Origin: Osmia lignaria lignaria
Taxonomy: Eukaryota; Arthropoda; Insecta; Hymenoptera; Megachilidae
Direction of reading: 5' to 3'
Length of the DNA stretch: 64,000 nucleotides
NCBI RefSeq assembly: GCF_051020975.1
Contig: NW_027478167.1
Span: 10,726,001 to 10,790,000, forward strand
The first letter of the stretch is position 1; the number at the start of each line of letters is the position of its first letter. Of the stretch, positions 10,829 to 24,828 are shown in pieces. The translations under genes and the position numbers were made by a program. Under the pieces are notes generated by a model that had not been told where the DNA came from, searched no databases, and was given only the letters and a program-made list of their open reading frames with translations.

Positions 10829-12592
10829 AGGTGCGGCTTCGGAACTTTTAAATATCTTGATATATCTCGAGAACTACGCATCTGATCAAAAAATGACATA
10901 GAACATAAAAAGTAGGAAACTTAATTCTCTACAAAAAAGGTCTCTTAGCATTTTGCCATAGCTCGCTTCGTTTCCGAGATATTTGCAGATTTATCTCAAG
11001 GGAAGGGGCCTGACGGACATATTTCGAGATATTTCTTCTTCTTGTTGTTCTTCTTCTGCACAGCTAAGCTGGAAGTGGCATTTGCGGCTCGCACTAGTGC
11101 AGAGTTATCTCAAAGAAAGGGGCCACGGTGTTTCTGTATCTGTATTATGTTGGTGCGGCTTCGGCACTTTTAAATATCTTGATATATCTCGAGAACTACG
11201 CATCTGATCAAAAAATATCATAGAAGATAAAAAGTAGGAAACTTAATTCTCTACAAAAAAGGTCTCTTAATATTTCGCCATAGCTCGCTTCTTTTCCGAG
11301 ATATTTGCAGATTTATCTCAAGGGAAGGGGCCTGTCGGACATATTTCGAGATATTTCTTCTTCTTGTTGTTCTTCTTCTGCACAGCTAAGCTGGAAGTGG
11401 CATTTGCGGCTCGCACTAGTGCAGAGTTATCTCAAAGAAAGGGGCCACGGTGTTTCTGTATCTCTATTATGTTGGTGCGGCTTCGGAACTTTTAAATATC
11501 TCGATATATCTCGAAAACTACGCTTCTGATCGAAAAATATCATAGAACATAAATTGTAAGAAACATAATTCTCTACAAAAAGCGTCTCTTAACATTTTGC
11601 CATAGCTCGCTTCGTTTCCGAGATATTTGCAGATTCAGCTCAAAGGAACGGGCCTGACGGACATATTTCGAGATACTTCTTTTTCTTGTTGTTCTTCCTC
11701 TGCACAGCTAAGCTGGAAGTGGCATTTGCAGCTCGCAATAGTGCAGAGTTATCTCAAAGAAAGGGGCCACGGTGTTTCTGTATCTCTATTATGTTGGTGC
11801 GGCTTCGGAACTTTTAAATATCTCGATATATCTCGACAACTACGCTTCTGATCAAAAAATATCATAGAACATAAAAAGTAGGAAACTTAATTCTCTACAA
11901 AAAAGGTCTCTTAACATTTTGCCATAGCTCGCTTCGTTTCCGAGATATTTGCAGATTTATCTCAAGGGAAGGGGCCTAACGGACATATTTCGAGATATTT
12001 CTTCTTCTTGTTGTTCTTCTTCTGCACAGCTAAACTGGAAGTGGCATTTCCAGCTCGCAATAGTGCAGAGTTATCTCAAAGAAAGGGGCCACGGTGTTTC
12101 TGTATCTCTATTATGTTGGTGCGGCTTCGGAACTTTTAAATAGCTTGATATATCTCGAGAACTACGCATCTGATCAAAAAATATCATAGAACACAAAAAG
12201 TAGGAAACTTAATTCTCTACAAAAAAGGTCTCTTAGCATTTTGCCATAGCTCGCTTCGTTTCCGAGATATTTGCAGATTTATCTCAAGGGAAGGGGCCTG
12301 ACGGACATATTTCGAGATATTTCTTCTTCTTGTTGTTCTTCTTCGGCACAGCTGAGCTGGAAGTGGCATTTGCAGGTCGCAATAGTGCAGAGTTATCTCA
12401 AAGAAAGGGGCCACGGTGTTTCTGTATCTCGATTATGTTGGTGCGGCTTCGGAACTTTTAAATATCTCGATATATCTCGAAAACTACGCTTCTGATCAAA
12501 AAATATCATAGAGCGTAAATTGTAGGAAACATTATTCTCTACAAAAAAGGTCTCTTAACATTTTGCCATAGCTCGCTTCGTTTCCGAGATAT
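10829..12592 (+). repeat. Segment with order b-end, d, e, f, h, q
   Basis: This stretch joins block alpha copy 2 to the next copy. Units at 10983 (d), 11305 (e, with taatatttcgcc and cttcttttcc upstream), 11627 (f ending in ctcgacaac), 11949 (h) and 12271 (q) match 44147-45756. Compared with 15813-17100 and 43181-44468, the c and h units between the b-like and d units are missing. The junction carries the private base change cttagcatttt near 10948. Confidence 0.8.
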
Positions 12593-12914
12593 TTGCAGGT
12601 TCATCTCAAGGGAAGGGGTCTGACGGACATATTTCGAGATATTTCTTCTTCTTGTTGTTCTTCTTCTGCACAGCTAAGCTGGAAGTGGCATTTGCGGCTC
12701 GCACTAGTGCAGAGTTATCTCAAAGAAAGGGGCCACGGTGTTTCTGTATCTGTATTATGTTGGTGCGGCTTCGGCACTTTTAAATATCTTGATATATCTC
12801 GAGAACTACGCATCTGATCAAAAAATATCATAGAAGATAAAAAGTAGGAAACTTAATTCTCTACAAAAAAGGTCTCTTAACATTTCGCCATAGCTCGCTT
12901 CGTTTCCGAGATAT
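12593..12914 (+). repeat. Hybrid monomer: s 5' part, d 3' part
   Basis: It begins like type s (gttcatctc, ggggtctgacgg, T at 12619), with a private G giving caggttc. It becomes type d by 12681 (agctggaagtggc, gcactagtgc, tatctgtatt). The left neighbour is q, which elsewhere precedes s. The right neighbour is e, which elsewhere follows d. This is the expected product of unequal exchange and the left edge of the repeated segment 12681-16099. Confidence 0.88.
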
Positions 12915-15900
12915 TTGCAGATTTATCTCAAGGGAAGGGGCCTGTCGGACATATTTCGAGATATTTCTTCTTCTTGTTGTTCTTCTTCTGCACAGCTAAG
13001 CTGGAAGTGGCATTTGCGGCTCGCACTAGTGCAGAGTTATCTCAAAGAAAGGGGCCACGGTGTTTCTGTATCTCTATTATGTTGGTGCGGCTTCGGAACT
13101 TTTAAATATCTCGATATATCTCGAAAACTACGCTTCTGATCGAAAAATATCATAGAACATAAATTGTAGGAAACATAATTCTCTACAAAAAGCGTCTCTT
13201 AACATTTTGCCATAGCTCGCTTCGTTTCCGAGATATTTGCAGATTCAGCTCAAAGGAACGGGCCTGACGGACATATTTCGAGATACTTCTTTTTCTTGTT
13301 GTTCTTCCTCTGCACAGCTAAGCTGGAAGTGGCATTTGCAGCTCGCAATAGTGCAGAGTTATCTCAAAGAAAGGGGCCACGGTGTTTCTGTATCTCTATT
13401 ATGTTGGTGCGGCTTCGGAACTTTTAAATATCTTGATATATCTCGAGAACTACGCATCTGATCAAAAAATGTCATAGAACATAAAAAGTAGGAAACTTAA
13501 TTCTCTACAAAAAAGGTCTCTTAACATTTTGCCATAGCTCGCTTCGTTTCCGAGATATTTGCATATTTATCTCAAGGGAAGGGGCCTAACGGACATATTT
13601 CGAGATATTTCTTCTTCTTGTTGTTCTTCTTCTGCACAGCTAAACTGGAAGTGGCATTTCCAGCTCGCAATAGTGCAGAGTTATCTCAAAGAAAGGGGCC
13701 ACGGTGTTTCTGTATCTCTATTATGTTGGTGCGGCTTCGGAACTTTTAAATATCTTGATATATCTCGAGAACTACGCATCTGATCAAAAAATATCATAGA
13801 ACACAAAAAGTAGGAAACTAAATTCTCTACAAAAAAGGTCTCCTAACATTTTGCCATAGCTCGCTTCGTTTCCGAGATATTTGCAGATTTATCTCAAGGG
13901 AAGGGGCCTGACGGACATATTTCGAGATATTTCTTCTTCTTTTTGTTCTTCTTCTGCACAGCTGAGCTGGAAGTGGCATTTGCAGGTCGCAATAGTGCAG
14001 AGTTATCTCAAAGAAAGGGGCCACGGTGTTTCTGTATCTCTATTATGTTGGTGCGGCTTCGGAACTTTTAAATATTTCGATATATCTCGAAAACTACGCT
14101 TCTGATCAAAAAATATCATAGAGCGTAAATTGTAGGAAACATTATTCTCTACAAAAAAGGTCTCTTAACATTTTGCCATAGCTCTCTTCGTTTCCGAGAT
14201 ATTTGCAGATTCAGCTCAAAGGAACTGGCCTGACGGACATATTTCGAGATATTTCTTCTTCTTGTTGTTCTTCCTCTGCACAGCTAAGCTGGAAGTGGCA
14301 TTTGCAGCTCGCAATAGTGCAGAGTTATCTTAAAGAAAGGGGCCACGGTGTTTCTGTATCTCTATTATGTAGGTGCGGCTTCGGAACTTTTAAATATCTT
14401 GATATATCTCGAGAACTACGCATCTGATCAAAAAATGTCATAGAACATAAAAAGTAGGAAACTTAATTCTCTACAAAAAAGGTCTCTTAACATTTTGCCA
14501 TAGCTCGCTTCGTTTCCGAGATATTTGCATATTTATCTCAAGGGAAGGGGCCTGACGGACATATTTCGAGATATTTCTTCTTCTTGTTGTTCTTCTTCTG
14601 CACAGCTAAGCTGGAAGTGGCATTTGCGGCACGCACTAGTGCAGAGTTATCTCAAAGAAAGGGGCCACCGTGTTTCTGTATCTCTATTATGTTGGTGCGG
14701 CTTCGGAACTTTTAAATATCTCGATATATCTCGAAAACTACGCTTCTGATCAAAAAATATCATAGAACATAAATTGTAGGAAACATAATTCTCTACAAAA
14801 AAGGTCTCTTAACATTTTGCCATAGCTCGCTTCGTTTCCGAGATATTTGCAGATTTATCTCAAGGGAAGGGGCCTAACGGACATATTTCGAGATATTTCT
14901 TCTTCTTGTTGTTCTTCTTCTGCACAGCTAAACTGGAAGTGGCATTTCCAGCTCGCAATAGTGCAGAGTTATCTCAAAGAAAGGGGCCACGGTGTTTCTG
15001 TATCTCTATTATGTTGGTGCGGCTTCGGAACTTTTAAATAGCTTGATATATCTCGAGAACTACGCATCTGATCAAAAAATATCATAGAACACAAAAAGTA
15101 GGAAACTTAATTCTCTACAAAAAAGGTCTCTTAACATTTTGCCATAGCTCGCTTCGTTTCCGAGATATTTGCAGATTTATCTCAAGGGAAGGGGCCTGAC
15201 GGACATATTTCGAGATATTTCTTCTTCTTGTTGTTCTTCTTCTGCACAGCTAAGCTGGAAGTGGCATTTGCGGCTCGCACTAGTGCAGAGTTATCTCAAA
15301 GAAAGGGGCCACGGTGTTTCTGTATCTGTATTATGTTGGTGCGGCTTCGGAACTTTTAAATATCTTGATATATCTCGAGAACTACGCATCTGATCAAAAA
15401 ATATCATAGAACATAAAAAGTAGGAAACTTAATTCTCTACAAAAAAGGTCTCTTAACATTTTGCCATAGCTCGCTTCGTTTCCGAGATATTTGCAGATTT
15501 ATCTCAAGGGAAGGGGCCTGACGGACATATTTCGAGATATTTCTTCTTCTTGTTGTTCTTCTTCTGCACAGCTAAGCTGGAAGTGGCATTTGCGGCTCGC
15601 ACTAGTGCAGAGTTATCTCAAAGAAGGGGGCCACGGTGTTTCTGTATCTGTATTATGTTGGTGCGGCTTCGGCACTTTTAAATATCTTGATATATCTCGA
15701 GAACTACGCATCTGATCAAAAAATATCATAGAAGATAAAAAGTAGGAAACTTAATTCTCTACAAAAAAGGTCTCTTAACATTTTGCCATAGCTCTCTTCG
15801 TTTCCGAGATATTTGCAGATTCAGCTCAAAGGAACTGGCCTGACGGACATATTTCGAGATATTTCTTCTTCTTCTTGTTCTTCCTCTGCACAGCTAAGCT

Positions 15901-16099
15901 GGAAGTGGCATTTGCAGCTCGCAATAGTGCAGAGTTATCTTAAAGAAAGGGGCCACGGTGTTTCTGTATCTCTATTATGTAGGTGCGGCTTCGGAACTTT
16001 TAAATATCTTGATATATCTCGAGAACTACGCATCTGATCAAAAAATGACATAGAACATAAAAAGTAGGAAACTTAATTCTCTACAAAAAAGGTCTCTTA
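12681..16099 (+). repeat. Second copy of 7529-10947, offset 5152 (16 monomers)
   Basis: Order d-end, e, f, g, i, b, c, h, d, d, b-like, the same as 7529-10947. Differences I see include A where 8357 has C, and taacatttt where the earlier copy has taagatttt. After 16099 this copy continues with c and h (16135, 16457), while the earlier copy goes directly to d. Confidence 0.9.
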
Positions 16100-19000
16100 A
16101 CATTTTGCCATAGCTCGCTTCGTTTCCGAGATATTTGCATATTTATCTCAAGGGAAGGGGCCTGACGGACATATTTCGAGATATTTCTTCTTCTTGTTGT
16201 TCTTCTTCTGCACAGCTAAGCTGGAAGTGGCATTTGCGGCACGCACTAGTGCAGAGTTATCTCAAAGAAAGGGGCCACCGTGTTTCTGTATCTCTATTAT
16301 GTTGGTGCGGCTTCGGAACTTTTAAATATCTCGATATATCTCGAAAACTACGCTTCTGATCAAAAAATATCATAGAACGTAAATTGTGGGAAACATAATT
16401 CTCTACAAAAAAGGTCTCTTAACATTTTGCCATAGCTCGCTTCGTTTCCGAGATATTTGCAGATTTATCTCAAGGGAAGGGGCCTAACGGACATATTTCG
16501 AGATATTTCTTCTTCTTGTTGTTCTTCTTCTGCACAGCTAAACTGGAAGTGGCATTTCCAGCTCGCAATAGTGCAGAGTTATCTCAAAGAAAGGGGCCAC
16601 GGTGTTTCTGTATCTCTATTATGTTGGTGCGGCTTCGGAACTTTTAAATAGCTTGATATATCTCGAGAACTACGCATCTGATCAAAAAATATCATAGAAC
16701 ACAAAAAGTAGGAAACTTAATTCTCTACAAAAAAGGTCTCTTAACATTTTGCCATAGCTCGCTTCGTTTCCGAGATATTTGCAGATTTATCTCAAGGGAA
16801 GGGGCCTGACGGACATATTTCGAGATATTTCTTCTTCTTGTTGTTCTTCTTCTGCACAGCTAAGCTGGAAGTGGCATTTGCGGCTCGCACTAGTGCAGAG
16901 TTATCTCAAAGAAAGGGGCCACGGTGTTTCTGTATCTGTATTATGTTGGTGCGGCTTCGGCACTTTTAAATATCTTGATATATCTCGAGAACTACGCATC
17001 TGATCAAAAAATATCATAGAAGATAAAAAGTAGGAAACTTAATTCTCTACAAAAAAGGTCTCTTAATATTTCGCCATAGCTCGCTTCTTTTCCGAGATAT
17101 TTGCAGATTTATCTCAAGGGAAGGGGCCTGTCGGACATATTTCGAGATATTTCTTCTTCTTGTTGTTCTTCTTCTGCACAGCTAAGCTGGAAGTGGCATT
17201 TGCGGCTCGCACTAGTGCAGAGTTATCTCAAAGAAAGGGGCCACGGTGTTTCTGTATCTCTATTATGTTGGTGCGGCTTCGGAACTTTTAAATATCTCGA
17301 TATATCTCGAAAACTACGCTTCTGATCGAAAAATATCATAGAACATAAATTGTAAGAAACATAATTCTCTACAAAAAGCGTCTCTTAACATTTTGCCATA
17401 GCTCGCTTCGTTTCCGAGATATTTGCAGATTCAGCTCAAAGGAACGGGCCTGACGGACATATTTCGAGATACTTCTTTTTCTTGTTGTTCTTCCTCTGCA
17501 CAGCTAAGCTGGAAGTGGCATTTGCAGCTCGCAATAGTGCAGAGTTATCTCAAAGAAAGGGGCCACGGTGTTTCTGTATCTCTATTATGTTGGTGCGGCT
17601 TCGGAACTTTTAAATATCTCGATATATCTCGACAACTACGCTTCTGATCAAAAAATATCATAGAACATAAAAAGTAGGAAACTTAATTCTCTACAAAAAA
17701 GGTCTCTTAACATTTTGCCATAGCTCGCTTCGTTTCCGAGATATTTGCAGATTTATCTCAAGGGAAGGGGCCTAACGGACATATTTCGAGATATTTCTTC
17801 TTCTTGTTGTTCTTCTTCGGCACAGCTGAGCTGGAAGTGGCATTTGCAGGTCGCAATAGTGCAGAGTTATCTCAAAGAAAGGGGCCACGGTGTTTCTGTA
17901 TCTCGATTATGTTGGTGCGGCTTCGGAACTTTTAAATATCTCGATATATCTCGAAAACTACGCTTCTGATCAAAAAATATCATAGAGCGTAAATTGTAGG
18001 AAACATTATTCTCTACAAAAAAGGTCTCTTAACATTTTGCCATAGCTCGCTTCGTTTCCGAGATATTTGCAGATTCATCTCAAGGGAAGGGGTCTGACGG
18101 ACATATTTCGAGATATTTCTTCTTCTTGTTGTTCTTCTTCTGCACAGCTAAGCTCGAAGCGGCATTTGCAGCTCGCAATAGTGCAGAGTTATCTCAAAGA
18201 AAGAGGCCACGGTGTTTCTGTACCTCTATTATGTTGGTGCAGCTTCGGAACTTTTAAATATCTTGATATATCTCGAGAACTACGCATCTGATCAAAAAAT
18301 ATCATTGAACATAAAAAGTAGGAAACTTAATTCTCTACAAAAAAGGTCTCTTAACATTTTGCCATAGCTCGCTTCGTTTCCGAGATATTTGCAGATTCAT
18401 CTCAAGGGAAGTGGCCTGACGGACATATTTCGAGATATTTCTTCTTCTTGTTGTTCTTCTTCTGCACAGCTGAGCTGGAAGTGGCATTTGCAGGTCGCAA
18501 TAGTGCAGAGTTATCTCAAAGAAAGGGGCCACGGTGTTTCTGTATCTCTATTATGTTGGTGCGGCTTCGGAACTTTTAAATATCTTGATATATCTCGAGA
18601 ACTACGCATCTGATCAAAAAATATCATAGAACATAAAAAGTAGGAAACTTAATTCTCTACAAAAAAGGTCTCTCAACATTTTGCCTTAGCTCTCTTCGTT
18701 TCCGAGATATTTGCAGATTTATCTCAAGGGAAGGGGCCTGACGGACATATTTCGAGATATTTCTTCTTCTTGTTGTTCTTCTTCTGCACAGCTAAGCTCG
18801 AAGTGGCATTTGCAGCTCGCAATAGTGCAGAGTTATCTCAAAGAAAGAGGCCACGGTGTTTCTGTACCTCTATTATGTTGGTGCAGCTTCGGAACTTTTA
18901 AATATCTTGATATATCTCGAGAACTACGCATCTGATCAAAAAATATCATCGAACATAAAAAGTAGGAAACTTAATTCTCTACAAAAAAGGTCTCTTAACA

Positions 19001-21608
19001 TTTTGCCATAGCTCTCTTCGTTTCCGAGATATTTGCAGATTCAGCTCAAAGGAACTGGCCTGACGGACATATTTCGAGTTATTTCTTCTTCTTGTTGTTC
19101 TTCCTCTGCACAGCTAAGCTGGAAGTGGCATTTGCAGCTCGCAATAGTGCAGAGTTATCTTAAAGAAAGGGGCCACGGTGTTTCTGTATCTCTATTATGT
19201 AGGTGCGGCTTCGGAACTTTTAAATATCTTGATATATCTCGAGAACTACGCATCTGATCAAAAAATGTCATAGAAGATAAAAAGTAGGAAACTTAATTCT
19301 CTACAAAAAAGGTCTCTTAACATTTTGCCATAGCTCGCTTCGTTTCCGAGATATTTGCATATTTATCTCAAGGGAAGGGGCCTGACGGACATATTTCGAG
19401 ATATTTCTTCTTCTTGTTGTTCTTCTTCTGCACAGCTAAGCTGGAAGTCGCATTTGCGGCTCGCACTAGTGCAGAGTTATCTCAAAGAAAGGGGCCACCG
19501 TGTTTCTGTATCTCTATTATGTTGGTGCGGCTTCGGAACTTTTAAATATCTCGATATATCTCGAAAACTACGCTTCTGATCAAAAAATATCATAGAACAT
19601 AAATTGTAGGAAACATAATTCTCTACAAAAAAGGTCTCTTAACATTTTGCCATAGCTCGCTTCGTTTCCGAGATATTTGCAGATTCATCTCAAGGGAATG
19701 GGTCTGACGGACATATTTCGAGATATTTCTTCTTCTTGTTGTTCTTCTTCTGCACAGCTAAGCTCGAAGCGGCATTTGCAGCTCGCAATAGTGCAGAGTT
19801 ATCTCAAAGAAAGAGGCCACGGTGTTTCTGTACCTCTATTATGTTGGTGCAGCTTCGGAACTTTTAAATATCTTGATATATCTCGAGAACTACGCATCTG
19901 ATCAAAAAATATCATAGAACATAAATTGTAGGAAACATAATTCTCTACAAAAAAGGTCTCGTAACATTTTGCCATAGCTCGCTTCGTTTCCGAGATATTT
20001 GCAGATATATCTCAAGGGAAGGGGCCTGACGGACATATTTCGAGATATTTCTTCTTCTTGTTGTTCTTCTTCTGCACAGCTAAGCTGGAAGTGGCATTTA
20101 CAGCTCGCAATAGTGCAGAGTTATCTCAAAGAAAGGGGCCACGGTGTTTCTGTATCTCTATTATGTTGGTGCGGCTTCGGAACTTTTAAATATATCGATA
20201 TATCTCGAAAACTACGCTTCTGATCAAAAAATATCATAGAACATAAAAAGTAGGAAACTTAATTCTCTACAAAAAAGGTCTCTTAACATTTCGCCATAGC
20301 TCTCTTCGTTTCCGAGATATTTGCAGATTCAGCTCAAAGGAACTGGCCTGACGGACATATTTCGAGTTATTTCTTCTTCTTGTTGTTCTTCCTCTGCACA
20401 GCTAAGCTGGAAGTGGCATTTGCGGCTCGCACTAGTGCAGAGTTATCTCAAAGAAAGGGGCCACGGTGTTTCTGTATCTCTATTATGTAGGTGCGGCTTC
20501 GGAACTTTTAAATATCTTGATATATCTCGAGAACTACGCATCTGATCAAAAAATGTCATAGAAGATAAAAAGTAGGAAACTTAATTCTCTACAAAAAAGG
20601 TCTCTTAACATTTTGCCATAGCTCGCTTCGTTTCCGAGATATTTGCATATTTATCTCAAGGGAAGGGGCCTGACGGACATATTTCGAGATATTTCTTCTT
20701 CTTGTTGTTCTTCTTCTGCACAGCTAAGCTGGAAGTCGCATTTGCGGCTCGCACTAGTGCAGAGTTATCTCAAAGAAAGGGGCCACCGTGTTTCTGTATC
20801 TCTATTATGTTGGTGCGGCTTCGGAACTTTTAAATATCTCGATATATCTCGAAAACTACGCTTCTGATCAAAAAATATCATAGAACATAAATTGTAGGAA
20901 ACATAATTCTCTACAAAAAAGGTCTCTTAACATTTTGCCATAGCTCGCTTCGTTTCCGAGATATTTGCAGATTCATCTCAAGGGAAGGGGTCTGACGGAC
21001 ATATTTCGAGATATTTCTTCTTCTTGTTGTTCTTCTTCTGCACAGCTAAGCTCGAAGCGGCATTTGCAGCTCGCAATAGTGCAGAGTTATCTCAAAGAAA
21101 GAGGCCACGGTGTTTCTGTACCTCTATTATGTTGGTGCAGCTTCGGAACTTTTAAATATCTTGATATATCTCGAGAACTACGCATCTGATCAAAAAATAT
21201 CAGAGAACATAAATTGTAGGAAACATAATTCTCTACAAAAAAGGTCTCGTAACATTTTGCCATAGCTCGCTTCGTTTCCGAGATATTTGCAGATATATCT
21301 CAAGGGAAGGGGCCTGACGGACATATTTCGAGATATTTCTTCTTCTTGTTGTTCTTCTTCTGCACAGCTAAGCTGGAAGTGGCATTTACAGCTCGCAATA
21401 GTGCAGAGTTATCTCAAAGAAAGGGGCCACGGTGTTTCTGTATCTCTATTATGTTGGTGCGGCTTCGGAACTTTTAAATATCCTGATATATCTCGAGAAC
21501 TACGCATCTGATCAAAAAATATCATAGAACCTGAAAAGTAGGAAACTTAATTCTCTACAAAAAAGGTCTCTTAACATTTTGCCATAGCTCGCTTCGTTTC
21601 CGAGATAT
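13074..21608 (+). repeat. Large block beta, copy 1
   Basis: Order from 13237: f, g, i, b, c, h, d, d, b-like, c, h, d, e, f, h/q hybrid, then s, t, u, v, w, x, y, z, w, s, A. It corresponds unit by unit to 40764-49298 at a net offset of 27690. This copy retains the h unit at 14847 that copy 2 lacks, but has fused h and q at 17745. The losses balance, so the offset is restored from 18067 onward. Confidence 0.88.
17745..18066 (+). repeat. Hybrid monomer: h 5' part, q 3' part
   Basis: The unit has cctaacgg of type h (A at 17774), then cttcggcacagctgag of type q (G at 17819). Related arrays at 11949-12592, 45113-45756 and 50587-51230 contain separate h and q units. So one monomer was lost here by an exchange between 17774 and 17819. 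Confidence 0.88.
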
Positions 21609-23813
21609 TTGCAGATTTATCTCAAGGGAAGGGGCCTGACGGACATATTTCGAGATATTTCTTCTTCTTGTTGTTCTTCTTCTGCACAGCTAAGCTGGAA
21701 GTGGCATTTGCAGGTCGCAATAGTGCAGAGTTATCTCAAAGAAAGGGGCCACGGTGTTTCTGTATCTCTATTATGTTGGTGCGGCTTCGGAACTTTTAAA
21801 TATCTCGATATATCTCGAAAACTACGCTTCTGATCAAAAAATATCATAGAACATAAATTGTAGGAAACATAATTCTCTACAAAAAAGGTCTCTTAACATT
21901 TTGCCATAGCTCGCTTCGTTTCCGAGATATTTGCAGATTCATCTCAAGGGAAGGGGTCTGACGGACATATTTCGAGATATTTCTTCTTCTTGTTGTTCTT
22001 CTTCTGCACAGCTAAGCTCGAAGCGGCATTTGCAGCTCGCAATAGTGCAGAGTTATCTCAAAGAAAGAGGCCACGGTGTTTCTGTACCTCTATTATGTTG
22101 GTGCAGCTTCGGAACTTTTAAATATCTTGATATATCTCGAGAACTACGCATCTGATCAAAAAATATCAGAGAACATAAATTGTAGGAAACATAATTCTCT
22201 ACAAAAAAGGTCTCGTAACATTTTGCCATAGCTCGCTTCGTTTCCGAGATATTTGCAGATATATCTCAAGGGAAGGGGCCTGACGGACATATTTCGAGAT
22301 ATTTCTTCTTCTTGTTGTTCTTCTTCTGCACAGCTAAGCTGGAAGTGGCATTTACAGCTCGCAATAGTGCAGAGTTATCTCAAAGAAAGGGGCCACGGTG
22401 TTTCTGTATCTCTATTATGTTGGTGCGGCTTCGGAACTTTTAAATATCCTGATATATCTCGAGAACTACGCATCTGATCAAAAAATATCATAGAACCTGA
22501 AAAGTAGGAAACTTAATTCTCTACAAAAAAGGTCTCTTAACATTTTGCCATAGCTCGCTTCGTTTCCGAGATATTTGCAGATTTATCTCAAGGGAAGGGG
22601 CCTGACGGACATATTTCGAGATATTTCTTCTTCTTGTTGTTCTTCTTCTGCACAGCTGAGCTGGAAGTGGCATTTGCAGGTCGCAATAGTGCAGAGTTAT
22701 CTCAAAGAAAGGGGCCACGGTGTTTCTGTATCTCTATTATGTTGGTGCGGCTTCGGAACTTTTAAATATCTCGATATATCTCGAAAACTACGCTTCTGAT
22801 CAAAAAATATCATAGAACATAAATTGTAGGAAACATAATTTTTTACAAAAAAGGTCTCTTAACATTTTGCCATAGCTCGCTTCGTTTCCGAGATATTTGC
22901 AGATTTATCTCAAGGGAAGGGGCCTGACGGACATATTTCGAGATATTTCTTCTTCTTGTTGTTCTTCTTCTGCACAGCTAAGCTGGAAGTGGCATTTGCG
23001 GCTCGCACTAGTGCAGAGTTATCTCGAAAAAAGGGGCCACGGTGTTTCTGTATCTCTATTATGTTGGTGCGGCTTCGGAACTTTTAAATATCTCGATATA
23101 TCTCGAAAACTACGCTTCTGATCAAAAAATATCATAGAACATAAAAAGTAGGAAACTTAATTCTCTACAAAAAAGGTCTCTTAACATTTTGCCATAGCTC
23201 GCTTCGTTTCCGAGATATTTGCAGATTCAGCTCAAAGGAACTGGCCTGACGGACATATTTCGAGATATTTCTTCTTCTTGTTGTTCTTCCTCTGCACAGC
23301 TAAGCTGGAAGTAGCATTTGCAGCTCGCAATAGTGCAGAGTTATCTTAAAGAAAGGGGCCACGGTGTTTCTGTATCTCTATTATGTTGGTGCGGCTTCGG
23401 AACTTTTAAATATCTTGATATATCTCGAGAACTACGCATCTGACCAAAAAATGTAATAGAACATAAAAAGTAGGAAACTTAATTCTCTACAAAAAAGGTC
23501 TCTTAACATTTTGCCATAGCTCGCTTCGTTTCCGAGATATTTGCATATATATCTCAAGGGAAGGGGCCTGACGGACATATTTCGAGATATTTCTTCTTCT
23601 TGTTGTTCTTCTTCTGCACAGCTAAGCTGGAAGTGGCATTTGCAGGTCGCAATAGTGCAGAGTTATCGCAAAGAAAGGGGCCACGGTGTTTCTGTATCTC
23701 TATTATGTTGGTGCGGCTTCGGAACTTTTAAATATCTTGATATATCTCGAGAACTACGCATCTGATCAAAAAATATCGTAGAACATAAAAAGTAGGAAAC
23801 TTAATTCTCTACA

Positions 23814-23850
23814 AATAAGGTATCTTAACATTTTGCGATAGCTCGCTTGG
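23814..23850 (+). repeat. Clustered variant at the E/F monomer junction
   Basis: Several substitutions fall together: acaaataagg, gtatctt, tgcgatag and gcttggttt, in place of the usual acaaaaaagg, gtctctt, tgccatag and gcttcgttt. The cluster recurs at about 30898 and 33796, always between E and F, and is a good tag for counting block copies. The cttgg change also creates an extra TTG frame start at 23847, which has no coding meaning that I can see. Confidence 0.85.
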
Positions 23851-24506
23851 TTTCCGAGATATTTGCAGATTTATCTCAAGGGAAGGGGCCTGACGGACAT
23901 ATTTCGAGATATTTCTTCTTCTTGTTGTTCTTCTTCTGCACAGCTAAGCTGGAAGTGGCATTTGCAGCTCGCAATAGTGCAGAGTTACCTCAAAGAAAGG
24001 GGCCACGGTGTTTCTGTATCTCTATTATGTTGGTGCGGCTTCGGAACTTTTAAATATCTTGATATATCTCGAGAACTACGCATCTGATCAAAAAATATCA
24101 TAGAACATAAAAAGTAGGAAACCTAATTTTCTACAAAAAAGGTCTCTTAACATTTTGCCGTAGCTCGCTTCGTTTCCGAGATATTTGCAGATTTATCTCA
24201 AGGGAAGGGGCCTGACGGACATATTTCGAAATATTCCTTCTTCTTGTTGTTCTTCTTCTGCACAGCTAAGCTGGAAGTGGCATTTGCAGCTCGCAATAGT
24301 GCAGAGTTACCTCAAAGAAAGGGGCCACGGTGTTTCTGTATCTCTATTATGTTGGCGCCGCTTCGGAACTTTTAAATATCAGGATATATCTCGAGAACTA
24401 CGCATCTGATCAAAAAATATCATAGAACATAAAAAGTAGGAAACTTAATTCTCTACAAAAATGGTCTCTTAACATTTTGCCATAGCTCGCTTCGTTTCCG
24501 AGATAT

Positions 24507-24828
24507 TTGCAGATTCATCTCAAGGGAAGGGGTCTGACGGACATATTTCGAGATATTTCTTCTTCTTGTTGTTCTTCTTCTGCACAGCTAAGCTCGAAGT
24601 GGCATTTGCAGCTCGCAATAGTGCAGAGTTATCTCGAAGAAAGAGGCCACGGTGTTTCTGTACCTCTATTATGTTGGTGCAGCTTCGGAACTTTTAAATA
24701 TCTTGATATATCTCGAGAACTACGCCTCTGATCGAAAAATATCATAGAACATAAAAAGTAGGAAACTTAATTCTCTACAAAAAAGGTCTCTTAACATTTT
24801 GCCATAGCTCTCTTCGTTTCCGAGATAT
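24507..24828 (+). repeat. Monomer with k 5' part and l-type 3' end
   Basis: It follows the k unit at 4544 through gtgcagcttc (24681). It then carries acgcctctgatcg (C at 24726) and the 3' end of the l unit at 4866. At 4544-5187 the two types are separate. Either one monomer was lost here or one was gained there. The same form is at 34489. Confidence 0.75.
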
